A stretch of DNA of 64,000 bases from Chitinophagales bacterium (GTDB lineage: Bacteria; Bacteroidota; Bacteroidia; Chitinophagales; Saprospiraceae): assembly GCA_013298845.1 (NCBI GenBank), contig JAAFJN010000015.1:35067-99066 (forward strand). The letters are read 5' to 3'. The position numbers and the translations under genes are program-made. Shown in pieces: positions 25,338 to 32,838 of this stretch. Within the stretch, counting starts at the first letter, position 1. The number at the start of each line of letters is the position of its first letter. The notes beneath the pieces are model-generated. The model was not told the origin of the DNA. It saw nothing but the letters and a program-made list of their open reading frames with translations, and searched no databases.

Positions 25338-26834
25338 ATGGACACCACGACACTCCTCAGCCCCGCCTCCACAAACCAACTTATAACCACCACCCCAGTC
25401 CCCATTACGGTTACCTACGGCGACGGAATTGGCCCCGAAATTACCGAGGCCGTTTTGCGCATTTTGCGCGCCGCCGGAGCGCAATTGGACGTTGAAACCA
25501 TCGAAATTGGGGAAAAAGTGTACCTCAGTGGCAATACATCGGGTATCCCCGACAGCGCGTGGGAATCATTGCAGCGCACCAAAATTTTGCTCAAAGGCCC
25601 CATTACTACCCCGCAGGGCAAGGGTTACAAAAGCCTGAACGTGACCATGCGCAAAGTATTGGGCTTGTACGCTAACGTGCGCCCCTGCGTGACTTACGCG
25701 CCATTTGTGGCCACCAACCAACCCAATATGGACGTGGTTATCGTGCGTGAAAATGAAGAAGACCTTTACGGCGGTATCGAACACCGCCAAACCGACGAAG
25801 TGGTGCAATGCCTCAAACTCATTTCCCGCCCCGGTACCGAAAAAATTATTCGTTACGCTTTTGAATACGCCCGCATCAATGGCCGCAAAAAAGTAACTTG
25901 TTTTACCAAAGACAATATTATGAAGGCCACCGACGGAATGTTCCACCAAATTTTCCGGGAAATTGGAGCCGAATACCCCGAACTGGAAAAAGAACACATG
26001 ATTATTGACATTGGTACGGCCAAATTAGCGGTACAACCCAGCCGCTTCGATGTTATTGTAACCCTCAACCTCTACGGTGATATTATTTCGGACGTTGCCG
26101 CCGAAGTGAGCGGATCGGTGGGATTGGCCGGTTCTTCCAACATTGGCGAAAATTTTGCCATGTTCGAGGCCATCCACGGTTCGGCACCCGATATTGCCGG
26201 CAAAAACATCGCCAACCCGTCGGGTTTGTTGGGCGGAGCGGTGCAAATGTTGTTGCACATTGGCCAAAAAGACGTGGCCGAAAAAATTCAAAATGCGTGG
26301 TTAAAAACCCTCGAAGACGGCCAGCACACCGCCGATATTTTTAACGAAGTACACAGCCGGGCGCGCCTCGGTACCCGCGAATTTGCCGATGCCGTTATCG
26401 CCCGATTGGGTCAAAAACCCCAAACCCTTCCCGCCGCCGCCTTTGGAAATAACCAACAGCAAACTATTTCGGTGGAACTGCGCACCTATCCGCCCGCCCA
26501 AAAAGACCTGATCGGGGTGGATGTGTTTTTGCACTGGCCCCAACGCGATGCCAACGTTTTGGGCGAACAAATCAAATCCATCAAAGTGGGTAACATGGAA
26601 TTAACCATGATCACCAACCGGGGCGTAAAAGTGTGGCCCAATGGCAATCCGGCTACTTTTTGCACCGATCATTGGCGTTGCCGCTTCAAGTCGGCGGATT
26701 ATAAAGTATCACCGTTCAGCGACGTTATGGACATTGTGCGGGAATTACACGCCCTGGGTTTTGATGTGATTAAAACCGAAAATCTTTACCTTTTCGACGG
26801 GGAACCGGGCTTTACGCTGGGTCAAGGACAGTAA
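25338..26834 (+). CDS. icd: Isocitrate dehydrogenase, Thermus-like long form
   Basis: TCA-cycle enzyme converting isocitrate to 2-oxoglutarate. The dehydrogenase core starts at residue 26 with VTYGDGIGPEI; the isocitrate-binding region is SLNVTMRKVLGLYANVRP, followed by IVRENEEDLYGGIEH, KDNIMKATDGMF and IHGSAPDIAGKNIANPSG with the coenzyme-binding part. The 498-aa length comes from an extra C-terminal domain of about 130 residues (from about 365) as in the Thermus thermophilus enzyme. The coenzyme (NAD or NADP) cannot be assigned safely by eye. The gene faces away from sulP copy 2, and its stop codon directly abuts heptad array B1. Confidence 0.9.
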   Translation: MDTTTLLSPASTNQLITTTPVPITVTYGDGIGPEITEAVLRILRAAGAQLDVETIEIGEKVYLSGNTSGIPDSAWESLQRTKILLKGPITTPQGKGYKSLNVTMRKVLGLYANVRPCVTYAPFVATNQPNMDVVIVRENEEDLYGGIEHRQTDEVVQCLKLISRPGTEKIIRYAFEYARINGRKKVTCFTKDNIMKATDGMFHQIFREIGAEYPELEKEHMIIDIGTAKLAVQPSRFDVIVTLNLYGDIISDVAAEVSGSVGLAGSSNIGENFAMFEAIHGSAPDIAGKNIANPSGLLGGAVQMLLHIGQKDVAEKIQNAWLKTLEDGQHTADIFNEVHSRARLGTREFADAVIARLGQKPQTLPAAAFGNNQQQTISVELRTYPPAQKDLIGVDVFLHWPQRDANVLGEQIKSIKVGNMELTMITNRGVKVWPNGNPATFCTDHWRCRFKSADYKVSPFSDVMDIVRELHALGFDVIKTENLYLFDGEPGFTLGQGQ

Positions 26835-26872
26835 GAACATCGAACACCGAACACCGAATGTCGAATACCGAA
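26835..26872 (+). repeat. Heptad tandem array B1
   Basis: The array starts at the very base after the icd stop codon: GAACATC, GAACACC, GAACACC, GAATGTC, GAATACC, GAAGG. It has the same sense orientation and unit family as A1, and is followed by a run of T residues (26875-26882). Confidence 0.82.
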
Positions 26873-26934
26873 GGTTTTTTTTAATGGTATAAGGATAAAA
26901 TGCTTCGCAAAGCAGTATGCGGACACATTCGGAT
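26873..26934. other. Spacer between heptad arrays B1 and B2
   Basis: Short A/T-rich spacer with a small hairpin (TGCTTCGCAAAGCA). An open frame starting at 26900 runs through array B2 into the MFS gene, but its product there is only a translation of the repeats, so I do not count it as coding. Confidence 0.5.
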
Positions 26935-27018
26935 TTCAACATTCGGTGTTCGGTGTTCGATGTTCGGTGTTCGACGGTTCGGTGTTCGACGGTTCGGTGT
27001 TCGATGTTCGGTGTTCAA
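26935..27018 (-). repeat. Heptad tandem array B2 (inverted partner of B1)
   Basis: Units on the plus strand are TTCGGTG and TTCGATG with two TTCGACGG variants, about eleven units. The lead-in TTCAACATTC is shared with array A2 at 15801-15810. A T-run (27020-27028) follows on the plus strand, so B1/B2 pairing would make a terminator for icd. Unlike the other arrays, it is not downstream of a minus-strand gene. Confidence 0.82.
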
Positions 27019-27142
27019 ATTTTTTTTTAGCATCTTTGGGAATTTTTTGGAAAGCGACGCCGTTGGAGGACTTGTGCCTTGCGGCAATTTCCGACCTTTG
27101 CGACGAGGTCGGGCGCTTTCCACAAAAATTCTTGCAAAAGTT

Positions 27143-28351
27143 ATGCTACAAAACATTTACAGCCATTGGCTCAATTCATTTAAAGGTTTACCGCGCGGCG
27201 TTTGGTTACTGGCCATCGTGAATTTTATCAACCGCTGCGGCAGTATGGTGCTCATTTTTTTGTCGGTTTACCTGACCAAACACCTCGGATACACCATCAA
27301 AGATGCCGGTTACGTCATGACCTTTTTCGGAGTGGGTGCCATTGTGGGGATTTGGCTGGGTGGCAAACTCACCGATATTATTGGTTATTACCGGGTACAA
27401 CTCATCTCCCTGCTCCTCAACGGCGTACTGCTGTTGTTGATGTTGCTCGTGGAAAGTTTTTGGGCCATGTGCCTGACCGTGTTTACGCTCAGTGTCATTT
27501 CGGAGGCATTCCGGCCTGCCAATCAGGTCGCCACGGTACTGTACACCGAACCGGAAACCCGCACCCGTTCCATATCGGTACTCCGGCTGGCCTTTAACCT
27601 CGGTTTTACGATTTCACCGGCGTTGGGCGGCATTATTGCGGGGCATTTTGGCTGGCATTGGTTGTTTTGGGCCGATGGTATTACGTGTATTGCGGCAGCG
27701 GTGGCGTTGCGGCTTTTGTTAAAACCCGTGGCGCAGAAAAAAACCGCCGAGGCCGTGGCCGCTTCCAATTTACCCAATATCCCCCCGTACAAAGACCGGA
27801 GTTTTCGGCCGTTTTTGTTGTTTACCTTTTTTGGAGCAATGGCCTTTATGCAAATGATATGGACGGTACCGGTATTTTTTAAAGACGTTTATTTATGGTC
27901 GGAAGATAAAATTGGTTGGGTAGTGGCCCTCAACGGCGCCATTGTATTTTTGGTCGAAATGCCGATGATATTTTACATTGAAAACCGCCGTTCCACGTTG
28001 TTTTACACCCAATTGGGGCTGCTGTTGTATTTTATCAGTTATCTTTGTTTTATCTTTCCGCTGGGTGGAATGCTGGCTGCCATTTTATTTATGGTATTCA
28101 TTTCGTTTGGTGAAATGTTTGTAATGCCCTTTAGTGGTAATATGGCCTACGCCAAAGCCTCGAATTACGCCAACAAGGGAAGTTATATGGCGGCTTACGG
28201 TTTATCGTATTCCTTTGCCAATATCTTTGCGCCGCTATTGGGCACCCAAATTATCGCCACCTGGGGTTTCAACTGGCACTGGACGGTAACGGGCATGTAC
28301 GCATTAGTGGCGCTGGTGGGTTTTCGGTATTGGGTGAGTGAAGAGCGTTAA
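27143..28351 (+). CDS. MFS transporter (DHA1/multidrug-type)
   Basis: I place the start at the ATG at 27143 (MLQNIYSHWLNSFKGLPRG), giving 402 aa and 12 membrane helices; the open frame continues upstream only by reading through heptad array B2. The MFS loop 2-3 motif is GIWLGGKLTDIIGYYRVQ (G-x-L-a-D variant), and the second half repeats the six-helix pattern. The substrate is unknown; the arrangement resembles sugar-efflux or multidrug exporters. The gene is flanked by the repeat region upstream and by the rpsP promoter region downstream. Confidence 0.85.
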   Translation: MLQNIYSHWLNSFKGLPRGVWLLAIVNFINRCGSMVLIFLSVYLTKHLGYTIKDAGYVMTFFGVGAIVGIWLGGKLTDIIGYYRVQLISLLLNGVLLLLMLLVESFWAMCLTVFTLSVISEAFRPANQVATVLYTEPETRTRSISVLRLAFNLGFTISPALGGIIAGHFGWHWLFWADGITCIAAAVALRLLLKPVAQKKTAEAVAASNLPNIPPYKDRSFRPFLLFTFFGAMAFMQMIWTVPVFFKDVYLWSEDKIGWVVALNGAIVFLVEMPMIFYIENRRSTLFYTQLGLLLYFISYLCFIFPLGGMLAAILFMVFISFGEMFVMPFSGNMAYAKASNYANKGSYMAAYGLSYSFANIFAPLLGTQIIATWGFNWHWTVTGMYALVALVGFRYWVSEER

Positions 28352-28381
28352 ACGCGTTTCTTCGGGAAAATTCAAAAAATA

Positions 28382-28414
28382 TTTGTCTAAATTAAAAACA
28401 TTGTTTTACCTTTG
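28382..28414 (+). promoter_or_regulatory. Bacteroidota promoter of rpsP
   Basis: TTTG at 28382-28385 (-33) and TACCTTTG at 28407-28414 (-7) with a 21-bp spacer, the best promoter match in the window. The predicted transcript has an untranslated leader of about 80 nt before rpsP, long enough for a regulatory structure; GCCGGATGCTACGTAGTGTAGG in it contains a short palindrome. Confidence 0.72.
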
Positions 28415-28499
28415 CGCCCCGATTGAAAAGCCGGATGCTACGTAGTGTAGGTAATTCGGCGAGATTCTATCTCATTTTTAAATTTTCTAAACTTAAACA

Positions 28500-29036
28500 A
28501 TGGCAGTAAAAATTCGTCTGCAACGCAAAGGCCGTAAAAAGGCACCATTTTACCACATCGTAGTCGCTGATGCGCGTTCACCCCGTGATGGTCGCTTCAT
28601 CGAAAAAATTGGTACGTACAACCCACTCACCGTTCCGGCTACCATCAGTCTCCAGAACGATCGCGCATTTCACTGGATCATGGTAGGTGCACAACCTACG
28701 GATACCGTTTCTGCCATCCTGAGTTTCAAAGGTGTAATGTACCAAAAACACCTTCAGGTGGGTGTAAACAAAGGTGCACTTACGCAAGAACAAGCCGATG
28801 CTAAACTCGCAGCGTGGATCGAAAATAAAGAAGGTGCAGTTGCAGCGCGTAAAGTTGCTACCGCAAAACAAAAAGAAGAATTCCGCGTTAAGGTGGACGG
28901 TATTGCTAAGGTAAAACCGAAACCCGTAGTGGAAGAGGTAGCACCAGTAGCCGAAGAAGCAGAAGCAGCAGCCGAAGCAACTGAAGAAACTGCGGCACCC
29001 GAAGCAGCAGCGGAAGAAACACCAGCGGCTGAATAA
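28500..29036 (+). CDS. rpsP: 30S ribosomal protein S16 with acidic C-terminal tail
   Basis: The first 80 residues are canonical bS16: [24 protein letters not shown], then [14 protein letters not shown] and the [17 protein letters not shown] segment. The 178-aa length is about twice that of E. coli S16. The extra part is a Lys-rich linker followed by an Ala/Glu tail ([34 protein letters not shown]), a form seen in Bacteroidota S16. Normally rimM follows rpsP; here a terminator and an unrelated helical-protein gene follow instead. Confidence 0.95.
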   Translation: MAVKIRLQRKGRKKAPFYHIVVADARSPRDGRFIEKIGTYNPLTVPATISLQNDRAFHWIMVGAQPTDTVSAILSFKGVMYQKHLQVGVNKGALTQEQADAKLAAWIENKEGAVAARKVATAKQKEEFRVKVDGIAKVKPKPVVEEVAPVAEEAEAAAEATEETAAPEAAAEETPAAE

Positions 29037-29140
29037 TTATACTTCGACTTAGCCGGTTTTGTGCGTAAGATTCTTGTCCGGCACAAAAGACGCTCAGTAT
29101 AAAATATCTTTTTAGGATAAAGACTCTATTCGAGTCGAAT

Positions 29141-29180
29141 AAGACCTGGTAAAGCGCCCTCGTGTGCTTTACCGGGTCTT
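29141..29180 (+). terminator. Rho-independent terminator after rpsP
   Basis: A 15-bp stem with one mismatch (AAGACCTGGTAAAGC at 29141-29155 and its partner at 29166-29180) with a 10-nt loop and a T-run (29179-29184). It ends about 46 bp before the next start codon at 29226. Confidence 0.88.
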
Positions 29181-29225
29181 TTTTCAATAATACACTCTTT
29201 TTGAACTCAATATACATTTCTCATT

Positions 29226-30611
29226 ATGCAGGAATTAGACGAAAAATATTACAACCGACTCCAGGAAATTGCGGGTGCAATTCAGGAATCCCCTACCCTC
29301 GCCCAATACATGGAAGAGGAAGAAGATGAACTTTACAATGAGTTGCGCCAACAGTTTGAGCCTTATCTCTCCGAACTGCACCACCTGGTAGCCGCCGAAG
29401 CACCGCTGCAATTGGTGACTTTTGAAAAATACCTGTTAAACGAACTTTTCGAAGGCTTATACCTTCCCCGCGTATTGGGTTACGCGGCGTTGCGCGGCGA
29501 AATCAGCGACCAATACCGCTACGTGCGCCCCAACGACCACTTTAAAGATGTGTTGATTGCAATTTGCAACAGCCCTCAATTTGAACAACTAAAAAAACGC
29601 ATTGGCCAAACCATTCAGGTGGGTTTTGCCCTGTCCAGCGACATCTGGATTACCAACCTCCTGAGCCTCGTGGACAACAAACGCGTCCGCGCATTTTTGG
29701 CCGCTCAAAAATCCGACCGCTTCCGCGATGTTCGCGACCGCCAGGAATTGTACACCCGTTACGCTCGTCAGTTGCGCAACGAAATGTACTTCTCCGCCGA
29801 TTTCCCAACGCAATTGGGTGAAATGAAAGCCAATTTCTCGGCTTTGCGCCAATTCCTGCTCAAGCGCTTCGAAGCCGGTGGCGACAACAGCAGTTTGCAC
29901 GCCCAAATTCAGGGTTTCCTCAACAACGAACTGTTTTTTAATACGGAAGAATACATGGAAATGCTCGCCATGTACGGCAATTACATGGACATGGACGCGC
30001 CCACGCGTGAATTGGTGTCAAAACACTTTGAGCGCGAGCGCAAATCATTCCCCGAATTTGCCGAAAAATTCCTGCGTTTCCTCCTGTACATGCACCGCAC
30101 CAACGGCATCAGCAGTACCAACGACGAGCGCATGAGCACTATCGTTAGCAAAACCGGCATTGATAAAATCAGCGATTATTACCGCATTGCCGATAAAATC
30201 CACAGCCTCGGTTACGTTCACCAGGACGCCATCGAAGCCGTACAGGATTTCTACTCCACCCACGAAGGTTTGTCGGTAGAAAGCGAATGCCTCCGCTACC
30301 TGATCCTCAATTATTTCAACCGCCTGATCAACGGCCTTACCGAGCGCGATTACGCCGACTACTTCGAACTCAACAAAATATTTGGGTTGTACATGCGTAT
30401 TTTCGACAACCAGCAGTTCAACCAGTCTATGGAGAAGTACTCTATGACGTACGTGAACAAACTTCTCAAAAAATATACAGACAAACGTAGCCGCGATTAC
30501 CAAGACATTAAGAAATTTGTGTCTCATAATTTCGTTGAATACGGTTTCTTAAAAGATAAAGAAGTCGTGGAAATGTTCAAAACCCGTCGTAAACGCAAAA
30601 AGGCGGAGTAG
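29226..30611 (+). CDS. Helical protein of unknown function
   Basis: A 461-aa soluble protein without signal peptide or membrane segment; I do not recognise a family. It is almost entirely alpha-helical by composition, acidic at the N-terminus (AQYMEEEEDELYNELRQQFEP) and basic at the C-terminus (MFKTRRKRKKAE), which could fit a nucleic-acid or ribosome-binding role, though this is only a guess. Codon use resembles that of the ribosomal gene upstream. It is 30 bp from lepB on the same strand and separated from rpsP by a terminator, so it is probably co-transcribed with lepB. Confidence 0.65.
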   Translation: MQELDEKYYNRLQEIAGAIQESPTLAQYMEEEEDELYNELRQQFEPYLSELHHLVAAEAPLQLVTFEKYLLNELFEGLYLPRVLGYAALRGEISDQYRYVRPNDHFKDVLIAICNSPQFEQLKKRIGQTIQVGFALSSDIWITNLLSLVDNKRVRAFLAAQKSDRFRDVRDRQELYTRYARQLRNEMYFSADFPTQLGEMKANFSALRQFLLKRFEAGGDNSSLHAQIQGFLNNELFFNTEEYMEMLAMYGNYMDMDAPTRELVSKHFERERKSFPEFAEKFLRFLLYMHRTNGISSTNDERMSTIVSKTGIDKISDYYRIADKIHSLGYVHQDAIEAVQDFYSTHEGLSVESECLRYLILNYFNRLINGLTERDYADYFELNKIFGLYMRIFDNQQFNQSMEKYSMTYVNKLLKKYTDKRSRDYQDIKKFVSHNFVEYGFLKDKEVVEMFKTRRKRKKAE

Positions 30612-30640
30612 TTATTCACAACAAATTCAACAAATAAAAC

Positions 30641-32245
30641 ATGTCAATACTCATTTTCTTGATATTGCTTTACGTGGGTAACAGTTTTACCCTGACCAAA
30701 CTGTTTGAAAAAGCAGGTGTTGATCCTAAAAAAGCGTGGATTCCGGGTGTTGCAGCGGTAGAATGGTGCAAAATTGTGGGTCGAAAGCCCGTTTATGCCC
30801 TTTGGTTATTGGTGCCGGTGGTGAACTTTTTTATTTACGCCGGTCTTTGCATTGACATGATTCGCTCTTTTGGCAAACATGGCTTTTGGGAATCGGTGGT
30901 GGCGGTAATTTTCGCGCCCCTACCCTTCTACCAAATTGGCAATGACCCCAACGCAAAATACGCTGGTCCGGTGCTGGAACAGGAAAAAGAGTACCATTTG
31001 CAGTACGTTGAGGCGGTGGAGAAAAAGGACAAGTTGGCCCTCAAAAAATTGGAGACCAACAATCCTTTTCGCAAGTCGGCCCTGCGCGAATGGGCCGAAG
31101 CGGTTATTTTTGCCGTTTTTGCGGCGGCGTTTATCCGTATGTTCATTTTTGAAGCCTACGTGATTCCCACGCCCTCGATGGAAGGCACCCTGAAAGTAGG
31201 TGACTTTTTGTTCGTGAGCAAACCCAGTTACGGTTTGCGCCTGCCCATGACGGTGATTCAATTCCCCTTGATTCACAACCGTTTTAGCAATGAAAAAGGT
31301 ATGTTGGGCCGCGAATCGTACCTCGAAAGTCCCTCGGTTCCTTATACCCGGTTGCCCGGTTGGGAAAGTTTGGAGCGCAATAAACCCGTGGTATTTAACC
31401 TGCCGGTGGGCGATAGCGTTATCGTTACGCCCGACCGTATCTGGGACGTGTACCAATGGCGCCGCGACCCGCGCAATGCCGCTAAAAAAGTAGAGGTGGT
31501 TTCCCGCCCGATTGATAAAAAAGACCACTACATCAAACGTTGCGTCGCCGTTGCCGGTGATAGTATCGTTATTCGGGGTGGACAATTGTACATCAATGGA
31601 CAAGCAGCCGCCAACCCGGAGCACATGCAGTTCATGTATCAAGTGACCACAAAAACCCCGCTGGATTATAAAAAAATTGCCGATTGGGGGGTTGCTGTGG
31701 GTGAATTAATGGGTAATGCCCGCAACCCAAATCAGGCATTTTTCTCCCTTGATGCTCAACAGGTGGAAAAAATCAAAAGCCTAAGCCCGGATGTTACGGT
31801 GCAGCGCGTTTCGATGAGTAACCCGGAACGCCCAACGCCACCAACCTACGTTTTCCCCAACGACGCCAAAGTAAGTGGCGGTTGGAGCGTGGACGATTAC
31901 GGCCCCATTTTTATTCCAAAAGCGGGCGCTACCGTTGAACTCAACGAGCGCAGTTTGGTGTTTTATCGCCGCCTGATTGAGGTGTACGAGAAGAACGAAT
32001 TTAAAATTGCGGGTGGGAAATACTACGTGAACGGCCAGGAAACAACCACTTATACCTTTAAACAAAACTATTACTGGATGATGGGCGATAACCGCCACAA
32101 CTCCGAAGATTCCCGGATCTGGGGGTATGTACCCGCCGATCACATCGTAGGAAAACCGGTTTTGGTGTGGTTTAGCACTAAAAGTGGCTCTATTCGCAAC
32201 GGCATCAACTGGGATCGCATATTCCTTTTGCCGGGAAACATGTAA
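30641..32245 (+). CDS. lepB: Signal peptidase I, long Bacteroidota form
   Basis: Cleaves signal peptides of exported proteins at the outer face of the inner membrane. At 534 aa it is far longer than E. coli LepB. Residues 1-105 hold several hydrophobic helices of a DUF5684-like domain (KKAWIPGVAAVEWCKIVGRKP), a second anchor lies at about 153-173, and the catalytic Ser179 is in PTPSMEGTL. The general base Lys299 is in DHYIKRCVAVAGD, and the conserved box MGDNRHNSEDSRIWGYVP lies near the C-terminus. A large insert between the catalytic boxes is usual for Bacteroidota. The stop is followed at once by heptad array C1. Confidence 0.92.
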   Translation: MSILIFLILLYVGNSFTLTKLFEKAGVDPKKAWIPGVAAVEWCKIVGRKPVYALWLLVPVVNFFIYAGLCIDMIRSFGKHGFWESVVAVIFAPLPFYQIGNDPNAKYAGPVLEQEKEYHLQYVEAVEKKDKLALKKLETNNPFRKSALREWAEAVIFAVFAAAFIRMFIFEAYVIPTPSMEGTLKVGDFLFVSKPSYGLRLPMTVIQFPLIHNRFSNEKGMLGRESYLESPSVPYTRLPGWESLERNKPVVFNLPVGDSVIVTPDRIWDVYQWRRDPRNAAKKVEVVSRPIDKKDHYIKRCVAVAGDSIVIRGGQLYINGQAAANPEHMQFMYQVTTKTPLDYKKIADWGVAVGELMGNARNPNQAFFSLDAQQVEKIKSLSPDVTVQRVSMSNPERPTPPTYVFPNDAKVSGGWSVDDYGPIFIPKAGATVELNERSLVFYRRLIEVYEKNEFKIAGGKYYVNGQETTTYTFKQNYYWMMGDNRHNSEDSRIWGYVPADHIVGKPVLVWFSTKSGSIRNGINWDRIFLLPGNM

Positions 32246-32249
32246 TTTT

Positions 32250-32299
32250 AGTGAAGAGTGAAGAGTGAAGAGTGAAAAACGAAGAGTGAAGAGTGAATA
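32250..32299 (+). repeat. Heptad tandem array C1 (GAAGAGT units)
   Basis: The array starts 5 bp after the lepB stop: AGTGAAG repeated about seven times with one GAAAAAC variant. A 28-bp stretch is repeated in inverted form with one mismatch in array C2, including the GAAWAAC variant unit at the same place. It has the same position and orientation logic as A1 and B1 but a different unit. Confidence 0.85.
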
Positions 32300-32306
32300 A
32301 TATATA

Positions 32307-32369
32307 GGGCCTCTCTGAGAATGCGCAGTTAATTGATAACCAGTTAATTGCGCATTTTTAGATAGGCCC
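32307..32369 (+). terminator. Long hairpin terminator after lepB
   Basis: A stem of about 21 bp with a few mismatches (GGGCCT and AATGCGCA on the left, TGCGCATT and AGGCCC on the right), extended inward by GTTAA/TTAAT, followed by a T-run (32370-32375). It lies just inside array C1. Confidence 0.82.
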
Positions 32370-32490
32370 TTTTTCTTTAAGTTTTCGCTACTTTTTGCAT
32401 TAAAAACCAAACGTTGCTGATTGTGCGTTTTTTAGGCAAAAATATTTGTTGATTTGGGTATCTCAGCACCGCAAACAAGCGTCCTGCGAC

Positions 32491-32669
32491 GAGATGTGCA
32501 TCCCGGAGGTACGGAGAGATGACATCTCAAAGCGGCCACTGCACCCAAAGTGAGCGATTTTTAAACCAGATAACAGTGGTATTCTCAAAAGTGAAATCTC
32601 AACTACCGACCCAAAATTATAACAGGCTCTGAGATGTCATCCACTCCGTACCTCCGGGATGCACATCTC
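32491..32669. repeat. REP-like palindromic doublet
   Basis: Two copies of a roughly 39-bp element in inverted orientation, 32491-32529 and 32630-32669, differing at about three positions. Each copy folds on itself (GAGATGT at one end, ACATCTC at the other, with CCGGAGGTACGG at the tip), like a REP hairpin, and the pair resembles a BIME doublet. The similarity extends outside both copies (ACCGCAAAC near 32469-32477 and its complement near 32680-32690). No transposase gene is nearby. This accounts for most of the 576-bp gap between lepB and the macA-like gene. Confidence 0.72.
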
Positions 32670-32769
32670 GCCGCCGGGCAGTTTGCGGTAGGTAAAAAAT
32701 CAGATTTTTTGACTCGAAACCGCCGACCAAGTTTTCACCCCAAAAAACACCCTACAACGGGCCAATTTT

Positions 32770-32838
32770 CAACTCTTCACTCTTCGTTATTCACTCTTCA
32801 CTATTCACTATTCACTCTTCACTATTCACTCTTCACTT
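32770..32838 (-). repeat. Heptad tandem array C2, running into the 3' end of the macA-like gene
   Basis: On the minus strand the units are GTGAAGA, GTGAATA and GTGAATAAC, about ten in period 7. The array covers the last codons and stop of the macA-like gene (stop at 32822-32824), whose final residues VKSE are read from repeat units. It is the inverted partner of C1. Confidence 0.85.

Noticed and set aside
26900-27142. N-terminal extension of the MFS gene through array B2
   Set aside because: The extra residues are only translated heptad repeats; the transporter starts cleanly at the ATG at 27143.
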